This document shows, in pieces, positions 7,814-16,683 of a stretch of 44,732 nucleotides of DNA; within the stretch, counting starts at the first letter, position 1; the number at the start of each line of letters is the position of its first letter. A program made the position numbers and the translations under genes. The stretch lies in assembly GCA_012517285.1 (NCBI GenBank), contig JAAYVG010000037.1, positions 1 to 44,732 on the forward strand, written 5' to 3'. The stretch comes from Elusimicrobiota bacterium. GTDB lineage: Bacteria; Elusimicrobiota; Elusimicrobia; Elusimicrobiales; UBA9959. The notes under the pieces are model-generated. The model was given only the letters and a program-made list of their open reading frames with translations. It was not told the origin of the DNA and searched no databases.

Positions 7814-8917
7814 TTATATCCTCTTATATACTACCATTATATCATCTCTTATCTTTTTAATATAATCCATTTTAAGTCTCGTGCCTAAATCATCATTCCT
7901 TTTCTTTAAAGCCTTATCAATTGCACTTATACCGTCAGAGCCTATAACAAGCGGTGAGATAAAAGCAACAATCCTGTCAAAAAAACCATCAGAAACAAAG
8001 CTACCAATAGTTCTTCCACCGCCCTCAATAAGTATATGCTTTATGCCATTATCATAAAGCTTTTTTAATAAATCTTTTATATCTATTTCTCCATTATGAA
8101 AAGTTGTTTTAAGTAATATGGCATTATTAGGATATTTGCTTTTTAGAGTTTCTCTGTCTGTGGATATGAAAACTCTTCTTTTTTCTTTAAATATATTTGA
8201 TTCAGGAGATATTTTAAGATTTCTGTCTATAACACATACATCAGGTTGAACCCTAAATTTATATTCCCTAACATTCAGTAGCGGGTTATCCTTTATCACT
8301 GTGTTTGAACCTACAAGTATGCAGTCAGATTCAGATCTCAGTTTATGAGCATAAATCCTTGAATCCTTTGAAGATATCCACTTTGATTTATAGTTTCTAT
8401 CAGCTATTTTAGAATCAATTGATGAGGCAAACTTTATAGTAATATATGGTCTATTTTCTCTCATATTTTTAAAAAAAGGTTCATTCAGTTTTTCTGAAAG
8501 CTCTCTCAGAACTTCCGTTTCAACAGATATCCCATTATCCCTTAAAATCTTTATCCCCTTTCCTCTGTGAAGTGGATTTGGGTCAATGCTTCCTACAACA
8601 ACCCTTTTGATTTGTGATCTTATTATTAAATCTGTGCAGGGTGGAGTCTTGCCATATGTTGAACATGGTTCGAGTGTTACATAGAGTGTTGAGTCCTTGA
8701 GTTTATTGTTTGAAAGCTTTTTTATAGCATTTACTTCGGCATGCTCTTTGCCAAAAAATTTATGATATCCCTTTGATAAAATCTTTCCGTTCTTTACTAC
8801 CACTGCCCCAACAAGAGGATTTGGATGCGTAAGAACTCCACCTTTTTTTGCCTCTTTTATGGCAAGAGACATAAAAAATTTATCAGATTCCTTTTCAGCT
8901 GTTTTTTCTTTCTGCAT
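7814..8917 (-). CDS. ribD: Bifunctional pyrimidine deaminase/reductase of riboflavin synthesis
   Basis: RibD deaminates the pyrimidine product of GTP cyclohydrolase II and then reduces its ribosyl side chain. The 367-residue protein has the zinc deaminase domain first: HAE at 59-61 and the PC...PPC pattern with Cys85 and Cys94. The NADPH-dependent reductase domain follows from about residue 155 (YITIKFASSIDSKIADR, ILVGSNTVIKDNPLLNVR, ILIEGGGRTIGSFV). Both domains look complete. The start used gives an N-terminus before MSLAIKEAKKGG; no clear Shine-Dalgarno is visible, and an internal ATG at residue 16 is possible. A 149-bp gap with a palindromic repeat separates it from ribH. Confidence 0.95.
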   Translation of the reverse strand: MQKEKTAEKESDKFFMSLAIKEAKKGGVLTHPNPLVGAVVVKNGKILSKGYHKFFGKEHAEVNAIKKLSNNKLKDSTLYVTLEPCSTYGKTPPCTDLIIRSQIKRVVVGSIDPNPLHRGKGIKILRDNGISVETEVLRELSEKLNEPFFKNMRENRPYITIKFASSIDSKIADRNYKSKWISSKDSRIYAHKLRSESDCILVGSNTVIKDNPLLNVREYKFRVQPDVCVIDRNLKISPESNIFKEKRRVFISTDRETLKSKYPNNAILLKTTFHNGEIDIKDLLKKLYDNGIKHILIEGGGRTIGSFVSDGFFDRIVAFISPLVIGSDGISAIDKALKKRNDDLGTRLKMDYIKKIRDDIMVVYKRI

Positions 8918-8996
8918 ATATACACGAATTTTATTAATACGAAAACTCTAATAAAATATTATCTGGCAGCTAAACAATGAGATTGAACTTCTACCT

Positions 8997-9064
8997 ATCA
9001 CCAGTCACTGTTCCTCTCTGCGGCAAGCTTGCCTGCCGAAGCCGCTTCGGCGTAGGCAGGCAGG
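8997..9064. repeat. Heptamer remnant plus GC-rich palindromic element
   Basis: A short heptamer-like stretch (TCACCAG, TCACTGT) at 8998-9011 precedes a GC-rich dyad. GCCTGCC (9031-9037) pairs with GGCAGGC (9055-9061), and a perfect inner palindrome GCCGAAGC-C-GCTTCGGC spans 9035-9051. The element ends a few bases before the ribH stop (9067-9069). It is a second copy of the palindrome at 10880-10913. As RNA it would form a strong hairpin after ribH. Confidence 0.85.
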
Positions 9065-9066
9065 AA

Positions 9067-9528
9067 CTATTTTATCTTTTCTATAAGGTTTGCCATCTCA
9101 AGCGATGTCATTGCAGCATCAAAGCCCTTATTTCCATGCTTTGTCCCTGCTCTTTCTATTGCCTGTTCTAAGCTGTCAGCCGTTATCACTCCAAATGATA
9201 CAGGAACTTCGTTTTCCATTGAAACCATAGCAATTCCCTTTGCCGTCTCACTTGCTATATAATCAAAATGCGGTGTATCACCCTTTATTATTGCTCCAAG
9301 TGCAATTATCCCGTTATAATTTTTTTTGCTGAGTTTTTTTGCAATCAGAGAAATTTCAAAAGCACCCGGAACCCAGAAAACATCAATATTATTATCATCT
9401 ACACTGTGTCTCTTTAAACAATCAACCGCACCATCAAGAAGCTTCTGTGATAAAAAGCTATTGAACCTTGATATCACAATAGCAAACTTTAAACCTTCGC
9501 CGTTTAATTTTCCTTCCATAACCTTCAT
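9067..9528 (-). CDS. ribH: 6,7-dimethyl-8-ribityllumazine synthase
   Basis: RibH condenses the ribityl pyrimidine with the four-carbon unit made by the RibB activity, giving the substrate of riboflavin synthase. The 153-residue protein has the family landmarks in order: FAIVISRFNSFLSQKLLDGAVDCL, VFWVPGAFEISLIAKKL, IIALGAIIKGDTPHFDYIASETAKGI, VPVSFGVITADSLEQAIERAGTKHGNKGFDAAMTSLEMANL. The histidine of TPHFDYI is the expected catalytic base. A strong AAGGAGG precedes the ATG. It starts 9 bases after the ribBA stop, consistent with one operon in the order ribBA-ribH-ribD-ribE. Confidence 0.96.
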   Translation of the reverse strand: MKVMEGKLNGEGLKFAIVISRFNSFLSQKLLDGAVDCLKRHSVDDNNIDVFWVPGAFEISLIAKKLSKKNYNGIIALGAIIKGDTPHFDYIASETAKGIAMVSMENEVPVSFGVITADSLEQAIERAGTKHGNKGFDAAMTSLEMANLIEKIK

Positions 9529-9537
9529 CGCTCCTCC

Positions 9538-10734
9538 TTAAATAAAATGCCCCATCTTTATTTTTTTTGTAAGAAGATATTTTTTATTGTATCTGTTAGG
9601 CTTTATTTTTATAGGAAGCCTGCCTGTAACCTCAAGCCCGTATCCCTTAAGCCCTATTATTTTTTTGGGATTGTTTGTGAGAAGTATCATCCTTCTTATT
9701 CCTATGTCCTTTAATATCTGAGCACCTATTCCATAGTCTCTAAGATCCGCCTTAAATCCTAACTTATGATTTGCTTCAACCGTATCATAACCATTTTCTT
9801 GGAGATGATATGCCTTTATCTTGTTGCCAAGTCCTATTCCCCTTCCCTCCTGCCTCATATAAAGTAAAACTCCTTTTTGAGCCTTTCCTATCATTTCAAG
9901 TGCTTTTTCCAACTGTGGGCCACAGTCACACCTGAGTGAACCTAAAACATCACCTGTTAGGCACTCTGAATGAACCCTCACCATAACCTCTTCATCCTTT
10001 TTTATTCTTCCTTTTATGAGTGCTACGTGCTCCTTGTTGGTTATTAACTCTTTGTAAACTCTTATATCAAAATTACCAAACCTTGTGGGAAGCTTCGCAG
10101 TTGAAACAAGCTTGACCATATTCTCATTTCTTCTTCTGTATTCTATTATTTTTTCTATCGAGGTAATCTTCAGTCCGTATTTTTTTGAAAATTCAATCAG
10201 GTCATCAATCCTTGCCATACGCCCATCTTCTTTCATAATCTCGCATATGACAGCAACTGGTGCAAGCCCTGATAACTTCATAAGATCCACCGCTGCCTCA
10301 GTATGACCTGCCCTTACAAGCACTCCACCATCTCTTGCGAGAAGTGGAAACATATGACCTGGTTTTGTAAAATCTGATGCCTTTGCTTTTGAGTTTGCAA
10401 GAAGCCTTATTGTCTCTGCCCTGTCCTCAGCGGATATCCCTGTGGTTGTTTTGTTCTTTGCATCAACACTTATGAGCCAGTTGGTTTTGTAAGGATCAGA
10501 ATTTGCCTTATCCATAGGATAAAGGTTTAGTTTCTCTGCTATCTTCTTTGAGAGTGGAACGCAAATAAGCCCTCTCGCATTTTTTGTTATAAAATTGATT
10601 TTTTCTGCTGTGGCAAATTTTGCTGAAAGAACTATATCACCCTCATTCTCCCTTTCCTCATCATCAACAACGATGACCATTTTCCCTTTTTTTATATCAG
10701 CAATTATATCATCTATAGGATACATATCACTCAT
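9538..10734 (-). CDS. ribBA: DHBP synthase / GTP cyclohydrolase II fusion
   Basis: The bifunctional entry enzyme of riboflavin synthesis. Residues 1-200 are 3,4-dihydroxy-2-butanone-4-phosphate synthase with the acidic motif [12 protein letters not shown] at 24-35, GLICVPLS and the [14 protein letters not shown] segment. Residues from about 207 are GTP cyclohydrolase II, with the zinc site [18 protein letters not shown] and the [12 protein letters not shown]-binding motif. Length 398 is normal. It heads the rib operon. No FMN riboswitch was recognised upstream. The ATG has no Shine-Dalgarno and a TATAAT box only 6 bases before it, so the mRNA may be leaderless. Confidence 0.96.
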   Translation of the reverse strand: MSDMYPIDDIIADIKKGKMVIVVDDEERENEGDIVLSAKFATAEKINFITKNARGLICVPLSKKIAEKLNLYPMDKANSDPYKTNWLISVDAKNKTTTGISAEDRAETIRLLANSKAKASDFTKPGHMFPLLARDGGVLVRAGHTEAAVDLMKLSGLAPVAVICEIMKEDGRMARIDDLIEFSKKYGLKITSIEKIIEYRRRNENMVKLVSTAKLPTRFGNFDIRVYKELITNKEHVALIKGRIKKDEEVMVRVHSECLTGDVLGSLRCDCGPQLEKALEMIGKAQKGVLLYMRQEGRGIGLGNKIKAYHLQENGYDTVEANHKLGFKADLRDYGIGAQILKDIGIRRMILLTNNPKKIIGLKGYGLEVTGRLPIKIKPNRYNKKYLLTKKIKMGHFI

Positions 10735-10740
10735 AAGTAT

Positions 10741-10746
10741 ATTATA
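10741..10746 (-). promoter_or_regulatory. -10 box 6 bases before the ribBA start
   Basis: TATAAT on the minus strand is followed by only ATACTT and then the ribBA ATG. No ribosome-binding sequence fits between. A convincing -35 is not visible 16-18 bases upstream. Transcription would begin at or within a base or two of the start codon. Confidence 0.5.
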
Positions 10747-10819
10747 TAAATATTAAAACACCAATTAATTAAAAGATATATGCAAAAAATATGGGGCATT
10801 CGGAAGATAGTAGAATGTT

Positions 10820-11032
10820 GGTTGTTTAGTTGTCTGGTTATTTAATCATCAGGATGGAAACAGATGTCAGAAGTCAGATCCTGCCTGCCGAAGCCGCTTC
10901 GGCGCAGGCAGGGACAGAAAACAGAAGACAGAAAAGCAAATTGGTTATTTAGTTATCTGGTTATTTAGTTGTTTAGGAAGAAAGGAAGAAGTTGGTTATA
11001 TAGTTGTTTAGTTATCTGGTTGTTTAGGAAAG
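10820..11032. repeat. Composite repeat: octamers, heptamers with nested palindrome, octamers
   Basis: This gap of about 309 bp between ribBA and rlmB is almost filled with repeats. Octamers GGTTGTTT, AGTTGTCT, GGTTATTT lie at 10820-10843. Heptamers (CAGATGT, CAGAAGT) lie at 10861-10879. A GC-rich dyad at 10880-10913 has 9-bp outer arms CCTGCCTGC/GCAGGCAGG and an inner 17-base palindrome. Heptamers ACAGAAA and ACAGAAG resume at 10914-10934. Four octamers follow at 10943-10974, then a GGAAGAAAGGAAGAA spacer, four more octamers at 10994-11025 and an AGGAAAG end. The periods 7 and 8 are not multiples of 3, so it is not coding. Confidence 0.9.
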
Positions 11033-11043
11033 AACCAAACATA

Positions 11044-11766
11044 TCATATTCTTCTTCTGACCTCATACATGGCAATAGCTGCTGCTATGGATGCATTAAG
11101 ACTATCGAAATCAGATATTTGAGGGATTCTCAAAACCTCATCACAGTGTTCTTTAGTCTTTAGATGAAGTCCTTCGCCCTCAGAGCCAACAACAAGAACT
11201 ATTGGAAAATTAAATTTAATACTTCTTACATCACTCCCATTCATATCAAAACCATATATCCAGAAGTTCTTTTCCTTGAGATAAATAAATGACTGATTGA
11301 GGTTCACAACCCTTACAAACTTTATTTTTTCTATTGCACCTGATGCTATCTTTTCTACCGTTGGTGTTATCTGACAGCTTCTATTCTCAGAAAAAAGTAT
11401 TGATGAAAAACCCATACATACAGCTGTTCTTATAATACTGCCAAAGTTCTGAGGATCTGTTAATGAATCTATCGCAAGCCACATAACATTTTTTTCTTTT
11501 GCATCAATGTTCAAAGCTTCATCAAGCGAGTAATAGTGGATATCATCTATCTCAATAATAACACCTTGGTGATTTGATTTGTTGGACATCTTATCCATAA
11601 GTTTTTTAGGAGCAAACTGAACATTAATCTTTTTTCGGTTTGCCATCTTTATTATATCCATAAGCTTTGAGCCTGATGTATTCTCAACTATAAGCCTGTG
11701 AATATTTCTCTTTGAATTCTTGAATGCTTCCTTTACCGTGTTTATACCATATATGTATTTTTTCAT
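11044..11766 (-). CDS. rlmB: TrmH/SpoU-family rRNA 2'-O-methyltransferase, RlmB type
   Basis: A 240-residue SPOUT methyltransferase. The N-terminal L30e-like substrate-binding domain (YIYGINTVKEAFKN, start of RlmB proteins) is followed by the three SpoU motifs: DPQNFGSIIRTA with the Asn and Arg of motif 1, LVVGSEGEGL of motif 2, and IPQISDFDSLNASIAAAIAMYE of motif 3. These form the trefoil knot binding S-adenosylmethionine. RlmB methylates G2251 of 23S rRNA; another TrmH-family RNA target cannot be excluded. Its start overlaps the pfkA stop by 4 bp, so the two genes are translationally coupled. A repeat-filled gap lies downstream. Confidence 0.88.
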   Translation of the reverse strand: MKKYIYGINTVKEAFKNSKRNIHRLIVENTSGSKLMDIIKMANRKKINVQFAPKKLMDKMSNKSNHQGVIIEIDDIHYYSLDEALNIDAKEKNVMWLAIDSLTDPQNFGSIIRTAVCMGFSSILFSENRSCQITPTVEKIASGAIEKIKFVRVVNLNQSFIYLKEKNFWIYGFDMNGSDVRSIKFNFPIVLVVGSEGEGLHLKTKEHCDEVLRIPQISDFDSLNASIAAAIAMYEVRRRI

Positions 11767-12857
11767 TCTATTTCCTTGTTGCCGAAACTCATACCAACCT
11801 TCAATGCAGTTTTAACCTCAAATGAGGATGGGTCAACCCTTTTAATATTTTCTATTGCATCCTTTAAAGGAACATCAATAAAATTTTGACCTCTTATGGC
11901 AACCATATTTCCAAACTTACCTTCCTCAAAAAGATCCATAGCCTTTGCACCGAAGCATGTTGAAAGCCATCTATCAAAAGATGTTGGTGTCCCACCCCTC
12001 TGGAGATGACCAAGAACAACAACCCTTGCCTCAAAGTCTGTGTTCTCTTCAACAGTTGACGCAATTTTATATGATACACCACCCAATCGCAGGGGATCAG
12101 TGGAATTATTTACAACCCTTCTTACGGTAAGCTCTCCACCCTTTTCCTTAGCACCCTCTGCCACAACAATGATTGAAAAAAGCTTTCCATTAGCTCTCCT
12201 TTTTCTAAGATAGGAGACTATATCCTCTGAGTTATACTCTATCTCCGGTATAAGAATCATATCACCACCACCTGCTATTGCGGATCTCAAAGCTATCCAC
12301 CCAGCATATCTTCCCATCGTTTCAACTATCAATACTCTGTCATGCGATTCAGCTGTTGTATGAACTCTGTCCACTGCTTCTGTTGCTACAGATTGGGCTG
12401 TGTCATAACCGAATGTATAATCTGTTGCTGCTAGGTCATTATCAATAGTCTTAGGAACTCCGATAACAGGAAGTCCCATCTCACTTATTTTATAAGCCAT
12501 ATTCTGAGTTCCATCACCACCAACAGTAATTAGGCAGCTCAGCTCATGCTCATCAAAAATCTCCTTTACCCTCTGAGACAGATCAGCAGGGGATTCGGAG
12601 CTACCGTACGGAGCAAGCGTATATCTGAAAGGGTTTGCTACATTGTTTGTTCCGAGTATTGTGCCTCCCTTTGCTATTATTCCCGTAACCATTCTATCAT
12701 TGATATCAATAAAATCATTTTCAATAAATCCCTTAAAACCATCATTAAAACCTATCATACGATATCCCTTTCTCAAAGCTGCTTTGGAAACGGCTCTTAT
12801 AACAGCATTAAGACCTGGACAATCACCACCACTGTTTAATATTCCTATTTTTTTCAT
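11763..12857 (-). CDS. pfkA: 6-phosphofructokinase, group III-like
   Basis: Phosphorylates fructose 6-phosphate in glycolysis. The 364-residue protein has GGDCPG at 10-15, GGDGT at 113-117, PKTIDND at 135-141 (catalytic Asp139) and MGRYAGW at 181-187. The glycine after GGD is the residue associated with ATP use, while the lysine of PKTIDND is usual in pyrophosphate enzymes and in the ATP-using long group III enzymes. I therefore predict ATP dependence, without certainty. GGAGG lies before the ATG. rlmB overlaps its end by 4 bp. The intergenic region 12858-12926 contains AT-rich promoter-like sequence. Confidence 0.94.
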   Translation of the reverse strand: MKKIGILNSGGDCPGLNAVIRAVSKAALRKGYRMIGFNDGFKGFIENDFIDINDRMVTGIIAKGGTILGTNNVANPFRYTLAPYGSSESPADLSQRVKEIFDEHELSCLITVGGDGTQNMAYKISEMGLPVIGVPKTIDNDLAATDYTFGYDTAQSVATEAVDRVHTTAESHDRVLIVETMGRYAGWIALRSAIAGGGDMILIPEIEYNSEDIVSYLRKRRANGKLFSIIVVAEGAKEKGGELTVRRVVNNSTDPLRLGGVSYKIASTVEENTDFEARVVVLGHLQRGGTPTSFDRWLSTCFGAKAMDLFEEGKFGNMVAIRGQNFIDVPLKDAIENIKRVDPSSFEVKTALKVGMSFGNKEIE

Positions 12858-12926
12858 ACATTACCTCCGATAAAAATATACAAATAAGTATTTTACAGAT
12901 TAATTATTAAAAGTTCAGATAAAATT

Positions 12927-14579
12927 CTATATGAACAATATGTTTTCTTCTCTTTCATTTGAAATTATATAAAGAAAGATTGAAACGACATGCACAGGAT
13001 TTGCAAGCCTGAAATAATCATAATCAAAATGGACCTGATAACCATTTATAGAATTTTGATCAAGAAATAAAAATCCAATCCTTTTATCATTTTCAACATA
13101 AATACTGTAATAAGATCTGCTTCTTAAAAGCTTGTTACCGAGCAATTTTACTGCTAACCATATATCAGGATGATCATCCTTTATTGTGAATATAACGCTG
13201 TCATCCTCGTTAATGCACTCCCACTGTCTTTTAAAATAGCTCCCAATCTTCCTTACTTTAAGAACATCCCTTCCCTTGTTATCCTTTGTAACAAAGCTAT
13301 TTTTCTCACCAACTACTTCACATATCGTATTTGTCTGAGAATCAGATATAACAAGTTTCTGCTTCTCCCTCTTCTTCAATACAACAGAATAGATTATGAT
13401 TGCAATGAATGGAAGCTCTATGAACGAAATGATATAATTACCAAGCGGTAGCGAAGAGACAGCAGCAGCAAAAAAACCTTCTTTAACAAACTCACCAAGA
13501 CTCCAGACTATGTGCACAACAACAATTCCAATGACACCCCACTTGTAATATTTTTTATACTCATGGTTGAAGTGTGATGAGAGGAACTGGTTATTCCTTG
13601 TTATTATCTGGGACATTGTTTCTGAAGACGTCACAAGCCTTGTTATTATAAAAGGAAAAATAAAATCTGGCGGCATCTCCTTTGGATATGGTTTTATTCT
13701 TGGATTTGAGTACTTTGAAAATCTTGATTTAAAATAGATGGTTGTTATAACATAAAGGATTAACAGTACAAGCATAAAATATTTGTTTATAGGGGTTCTT
13801 TTTATTATCTGTTTATCTGTGGACTGGTTTATAGCATTTTCAATGCTGCTGTTTATCCTTGAAAGTATTAAACTCTGAACACTTTCCTTTGGCTGTTCTT
13901 TGAGAGCCTCAGTCACAGCCTCAGTGCTGGTGATGATAGTTGAGATAGAAACATTTGACTCTGTAACTGTTGAAATTGAAGCTGATGAGACATTTACAAC
14001 AGTTTCTGTAGATGGCTCTACAATTGCTGGTTCTGTGGATTCTGTGATGGATATATACTGAACTTTTGGTTCTGGTTTTTTAACTTTTTTTGCAATAGGT
14101 TTTGGCTTTGGAGGTGGCGGTAATTCTATCTTCTCACCCGGTTTTTTGAAGTTAAAGATAAGTTTTTTTACATCTCCTTCATCAAGCCCTGATGAAAGAA
14201 AATTATATGTTACACCCTGATATGTGAAAAGTCCAACGGTATTAATTTTTTTATCAGGATAAACAAAATAATAAAATTTTGCAGCATAGTGTATGGTTGT
14301 GCTCTTTATATCACTAGGTTTAAAACCTTTATTTATTAGTGCTTCTCTCTGTTCAGCTAGTCGTGAGTTCAGATAAAAATCAGATAACTCATCCTCCAAT
14401 TTTATGAACTCAACTGTTGAACCATCTTTTTCTATTTTTAAAACAGATTGGGGATCATCACCCTTGATAACATTCCAACCATCAGCAAAATCAAAGACGA
14501 AGCTATCCACCTTGTATTCATATGAAAAAAGTCCGATGTTTATCAGCAAAAATGTCAAAAAAATAAATATTTTCTTCAT
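12927..14579 (-). CDS. Unidentified membrane protein with proline/threonine-rich linker
   Basis: I do not recognise the whole protein. From MKKIFIFLTFLLINIGLFSYEY (about 550 residues, chosen over an ATG 36 bases upstream because it makes a clean signal peptide) there is an extracytoplasmic domain of about 150 residues, a proline/lysine stretch (ELPPPPKPKPIAKKVKKPEPK), a Ser/Thr-rich linker, a membrane segment (YFMLVLLILYVITTIYF), two more hydrophobic segments, and a C-terminal domain of about 140 residues. The last part (VTKDNKGRDVLKVRKIG, FTIKDDHPDIWLAVK) faintly recalls scramblase/LURP-like beta barrels, a weak resemblance only. The linker suggests a protein spanning the periplasm or cell wall. 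It precedes pfkA by about 70 bp. Confidence 0.6.
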   Translation of the reverse strand: MKKIFIFLTFLLINIGLFSYEYKVDSFVFDFADGWNVIKGDDPQSVLKIEKDGSTVEFIKLEDELSDFYLNSRLAEQREALINKGFKPSDIKSTTIHYAAKFYYFVYPDKKINTVGLFTYQGVTYNFLSSGLDEGDVKKLIFNFKKPGEKIELPPPPKPKPIAKKVKKPEPKVQYISITESTEPAIVEPSTETVVNVSSASISTVTESNVSISTIITSTEAVTEALKEQPKESVQSLILSRINSSIENAINQSTDKQIIKRTPINKYFMLVLLILYVITTIYFKSRFSKYSNPRIKPYPKEMPPDFIFPFIITRLVTSSETMSQIITRNNQFLSSHFNHEYKKYYKWGVIGIVVVHIVWSLGEFVKEGFFAAAVSSLPLGNYIISFIELPFIAIIIYSVVLKKREKQKLVISDSQTNTICEVVGEKNSFVTKDNKGRDVLKVRKIGSYFKRQWECINEDDSVIFTIKDDHPDIWLAVKLLGNKLLRSRSYYSIYVENDKRIGFLFLDQNSINGYQVHFDYDYFRLANPVHVVSIFLYIISNEREENILFI

Positions 14580-14705
14580 AACCAGATAATCTTTTATACC
14601 GTATATATAATACATTATACCTTAATTAAAAAGCTTATAAAAGTTATTTGTGAACTACAAAAAATTAAACCTTTTTATCTGCTAACCCCCAAAAAAGATA
14701 AATCA

Positions 14706-15626
14706 TCATTCTTTTTCGTATGGGATACCATCAGCTGATGGTGACTGTGACTTTGAAAGGCTTAATGCTAAGACAATGATTGTCAGGGCATAAGGTATCA
14801 TTTGTATGAACTGAACTGGAATGTTTATACCCATTGTCTGAAGCTGGATCTGAATTGCCTCAGCAAATCCAAAAAGTAGTGATGCAATTGTTGCTAAAAG
14901 CGGATCCCATTTACCAAATATCATAGCAGCAAGAGCAATATATCCTCTTCCCCCACTCATACCATCTGTAAACTGGTGCTGATCATATGCCAGCCATACC
15001 CCACCGAGAGCAGCTAATGCCCCTGATACAAGGACTCCAATATATCTTATCTTATATACATTTATTCCAAGTGTATCAGCTGCCTCAGGGTTCTCTCCAA
15101 CAGAACGAAGTCTTAGTCCAAATGATGTTTTATAAACCGTGTAATATACTGCAAATATTAAAACTATTGTTATTATTATCAGTGGTGATGAAACTATATC
15201 GCCAATAAGCGGAATCTTTGAGAGTGGCGTGTTTATCGGTGTAATCCCCGATATCCTTGATGAGTTTGATGATGAATGAAATATAAATTTAAGGAAAAAT
15301 TTTGTCACACCAACAGCCATTATGTTCAATGCTATCCCTGAGATTATCTGATTTGCTCTGAACTTGATTGAGACATAGGCATGAAGCCACGCAAAAACTA
15401 CTCCACCGAATACACCAAAAAGAAGCCCAAGCCAAGGATTGTTTGTGTAATAGTTTCCAATCACTGAAAAGAATGCTCCTATGAGTATTAATCCTTCAAG
15501 CCCGATGTTGACAACCCCGCCTAACTCTGAAACAGTTGCCCCTAAGGCTGCAAGTATGTATGGAATTGATATTCTTATGGTCTGTGATAAAAGTGATAGC
15601 GAAAAAATCTTAAAAAAATCATCCAT
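14706..15626 (-). CDS. nupQ: Nucleoside ABC importer, permease 2
   Basis: A 306-residue inner-membrane permease of the BPD_transp_2 family, as in BMP-type nucleoside or simple-sugar importers. Conserved pieces include AALGATVSELGGVVNIGLEGLILIGAF near the N-terminus, SIKFRANQIISGIALNIMAVGVTKF, LRSVGENPEAADTLGINVYKIRYIGVLVSGALAALGG, and GGRGYIALAAMIFGKWDPLLA. It forms a heterodimer with the permease encoded just upstream, starting one base after that gene's stop. The nup symbols follow B. subtilis naming and the substrate (purine or pyrimidine nucleosides) is inferred from the BMP partner. Confidence 0.85.
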   Translation of the reverse strand: MDDFFKIFSLSLLSQTIRISIPYILAALGATVSELGGVVNIGLEGLILIGAFFSVIGNYYTNNPWLGLLFGVFGGVVFAWLHAYVSIKFRANQIISGIALNIMAVGVTKFFLKFIFHSSSNSSRISGITPINTPLSKIPLIGDIVSSPLIIITIVLIFAVYYTVYKTSFGLRLRSVGENPEAADTLGINVYKIRYIGVLVSGALAALGGVWLAYDQHQFTDGMSGGRGYIALAAMIFGKWDPLLATIASLLFGFAEAIQIQLQTMGINIPVQFIQMIPYALTIIVLALSLSKSQSPSADGIPYEKE

Positions 15627-15627
15627 A

Positions 15628-16683
15628 TTAATCTCTTATCCTGCTTAAATATTTCTTTGCAAAGATATTAGAGGAGATAACAAAAAATATCACAAGGGCC
15701 TCTAATATCTGAATTATATCCTTGGGTACAAGTGCATTTATTACAAGTGTTCCGTGTGATAAGGCACCAAAGAGCAGTGCTGAGAATATTATGCCAAAAG
15801 GATTGTTTTGTCCAACAAGTGCAACTGCTATAGCCATAAAGCCAACACCTTGAGAAAATCCTTCCTCAAAATAATGCTTGTATCCCATTATAAAATTTAT
15901 TGAGGCAAGGCCGCTAAGCCCACCTGATATAAGAAATGTAGTAAAAAGATTTCTGTTTATGTTTATTCCTGCAGTTTTTGCAGCATTTGGATTAAATCCT
16001 ACAGCCCTTGTCTCATAGCCATATGGAGTTTTTGATATAACCCACCAGCATATGACGCAGAGTAGTATTGCTATTACAAAGGACATATTTGCAGGCGAGC
16101 CCTTAAAAGCAGTGATAAAATGATCCAACCTTCCAAGAAATGCTGACGATGAAATAGACTGAGTATGAACTGTTTCAGGAAGATGAAAATGATATGTTAT
16201 GAAATAGTTTGTCAGTGCCATAGCGATGAAGTTCATCATTATTGTGGTTATAACCTCATGTGCCCCAGTTTTTACCCTGAGTATCGCAGGAATCCCTGCC
16301 CATATCGCTCCACCAACAAAAGCTGCAATAAGACATAGCGGTATGAGTACGAAACTGTTTAAATTTGTAAATGTAAATCCGACATAGGCACACAAAAAAC
16401 CACCAACTATTATCTGTCCCTCACTTCCTATATTAAAAAGCCCTGCCCTGAAACCTAATGCTATTGAAAGCCCTGCAATTATGAGCGGAGTCGCTTTGAA
16501 GATCATCTGAGCAAGTCCATAAGGATTTAAAAATATCCCCTCAAAAAGCTTAAGATAAACCTCAATTGGATTTGCACCTGCAATAACTATAAAAACAGCA
16601 CCAACAATAAATGATATTAGTATGCTTAAAAGGGTTATACTAACCTGGATAAAAAACTCTTTAAGCCAAAGTGGAAGTTTCAT
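15628..16683 (-). CDS. nupP: Nucleoside ABC importer, permease 1
   Basis: A 351-residue permease, the longer of the two subunits. Family features are NPIEVYLKLFEGIF, ATPLIIAGLSIALGFRAGLFNIGSEGQIIVGGF, LRVKTGAHEVITTIMMNFIAM, TPYGYETRAVGFNPNAAKTAGININRN and ISGGLSGLASINFIMG, followed by GVGFMAIAVALVGQNNPFGI. It begins directly at the end of the ATPase gene, so the three transport genes are read as one message. Its role is the membrane channel for substrate delivered by the lipoprotein at 18351-19361. Confidence 0.88.
   Translation of the reverse strand: MKLPLWLKEFFIQVSITLLSILISFIVGAVFIVIAGANPIEVYLKLFEGIFLNPYGLAQMIFKATPLIIAGLSIALGFRAGLFNIGSEGQIIVGGFLCAYVGFTFTNLNSFVLIPLCLIAAFVGGAIWAGIPAILRVKTGAHEVITTIMMNFIAMALTNYFITYHFHLPETVHTQSISSSAFLGRLDHFITAFKGSPANMSFVIAILLCVICWWVISKTPYGYETRAVGFNPNAAKTAGININRNLFTTFLISGGLSGLASINFIMGYKHYFEEGFSQGVGFMAIAVALVGQNNPFGIIFSALLFGALSHGTLVINALVPKDIIQILEALVIFFVISSNIFAKKYLSRIRD

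Noticed and set aside
10735-11043. Possible FMN riboswitch before ribBA
   Set aside because: None of the conserved FMN-aptamer blocks is present; the gap consists of short repeats and a palindrome, and the promoter appears to leave no leader.
10969-11163. A plus-strand ORF rich in Leu/Trp/Tyr starting in the octamer tract, and a similar one at 42876-43097
   Set aside because: The sequence comes from reading octamers as codons, and the first runs into rlmB on the other strand.
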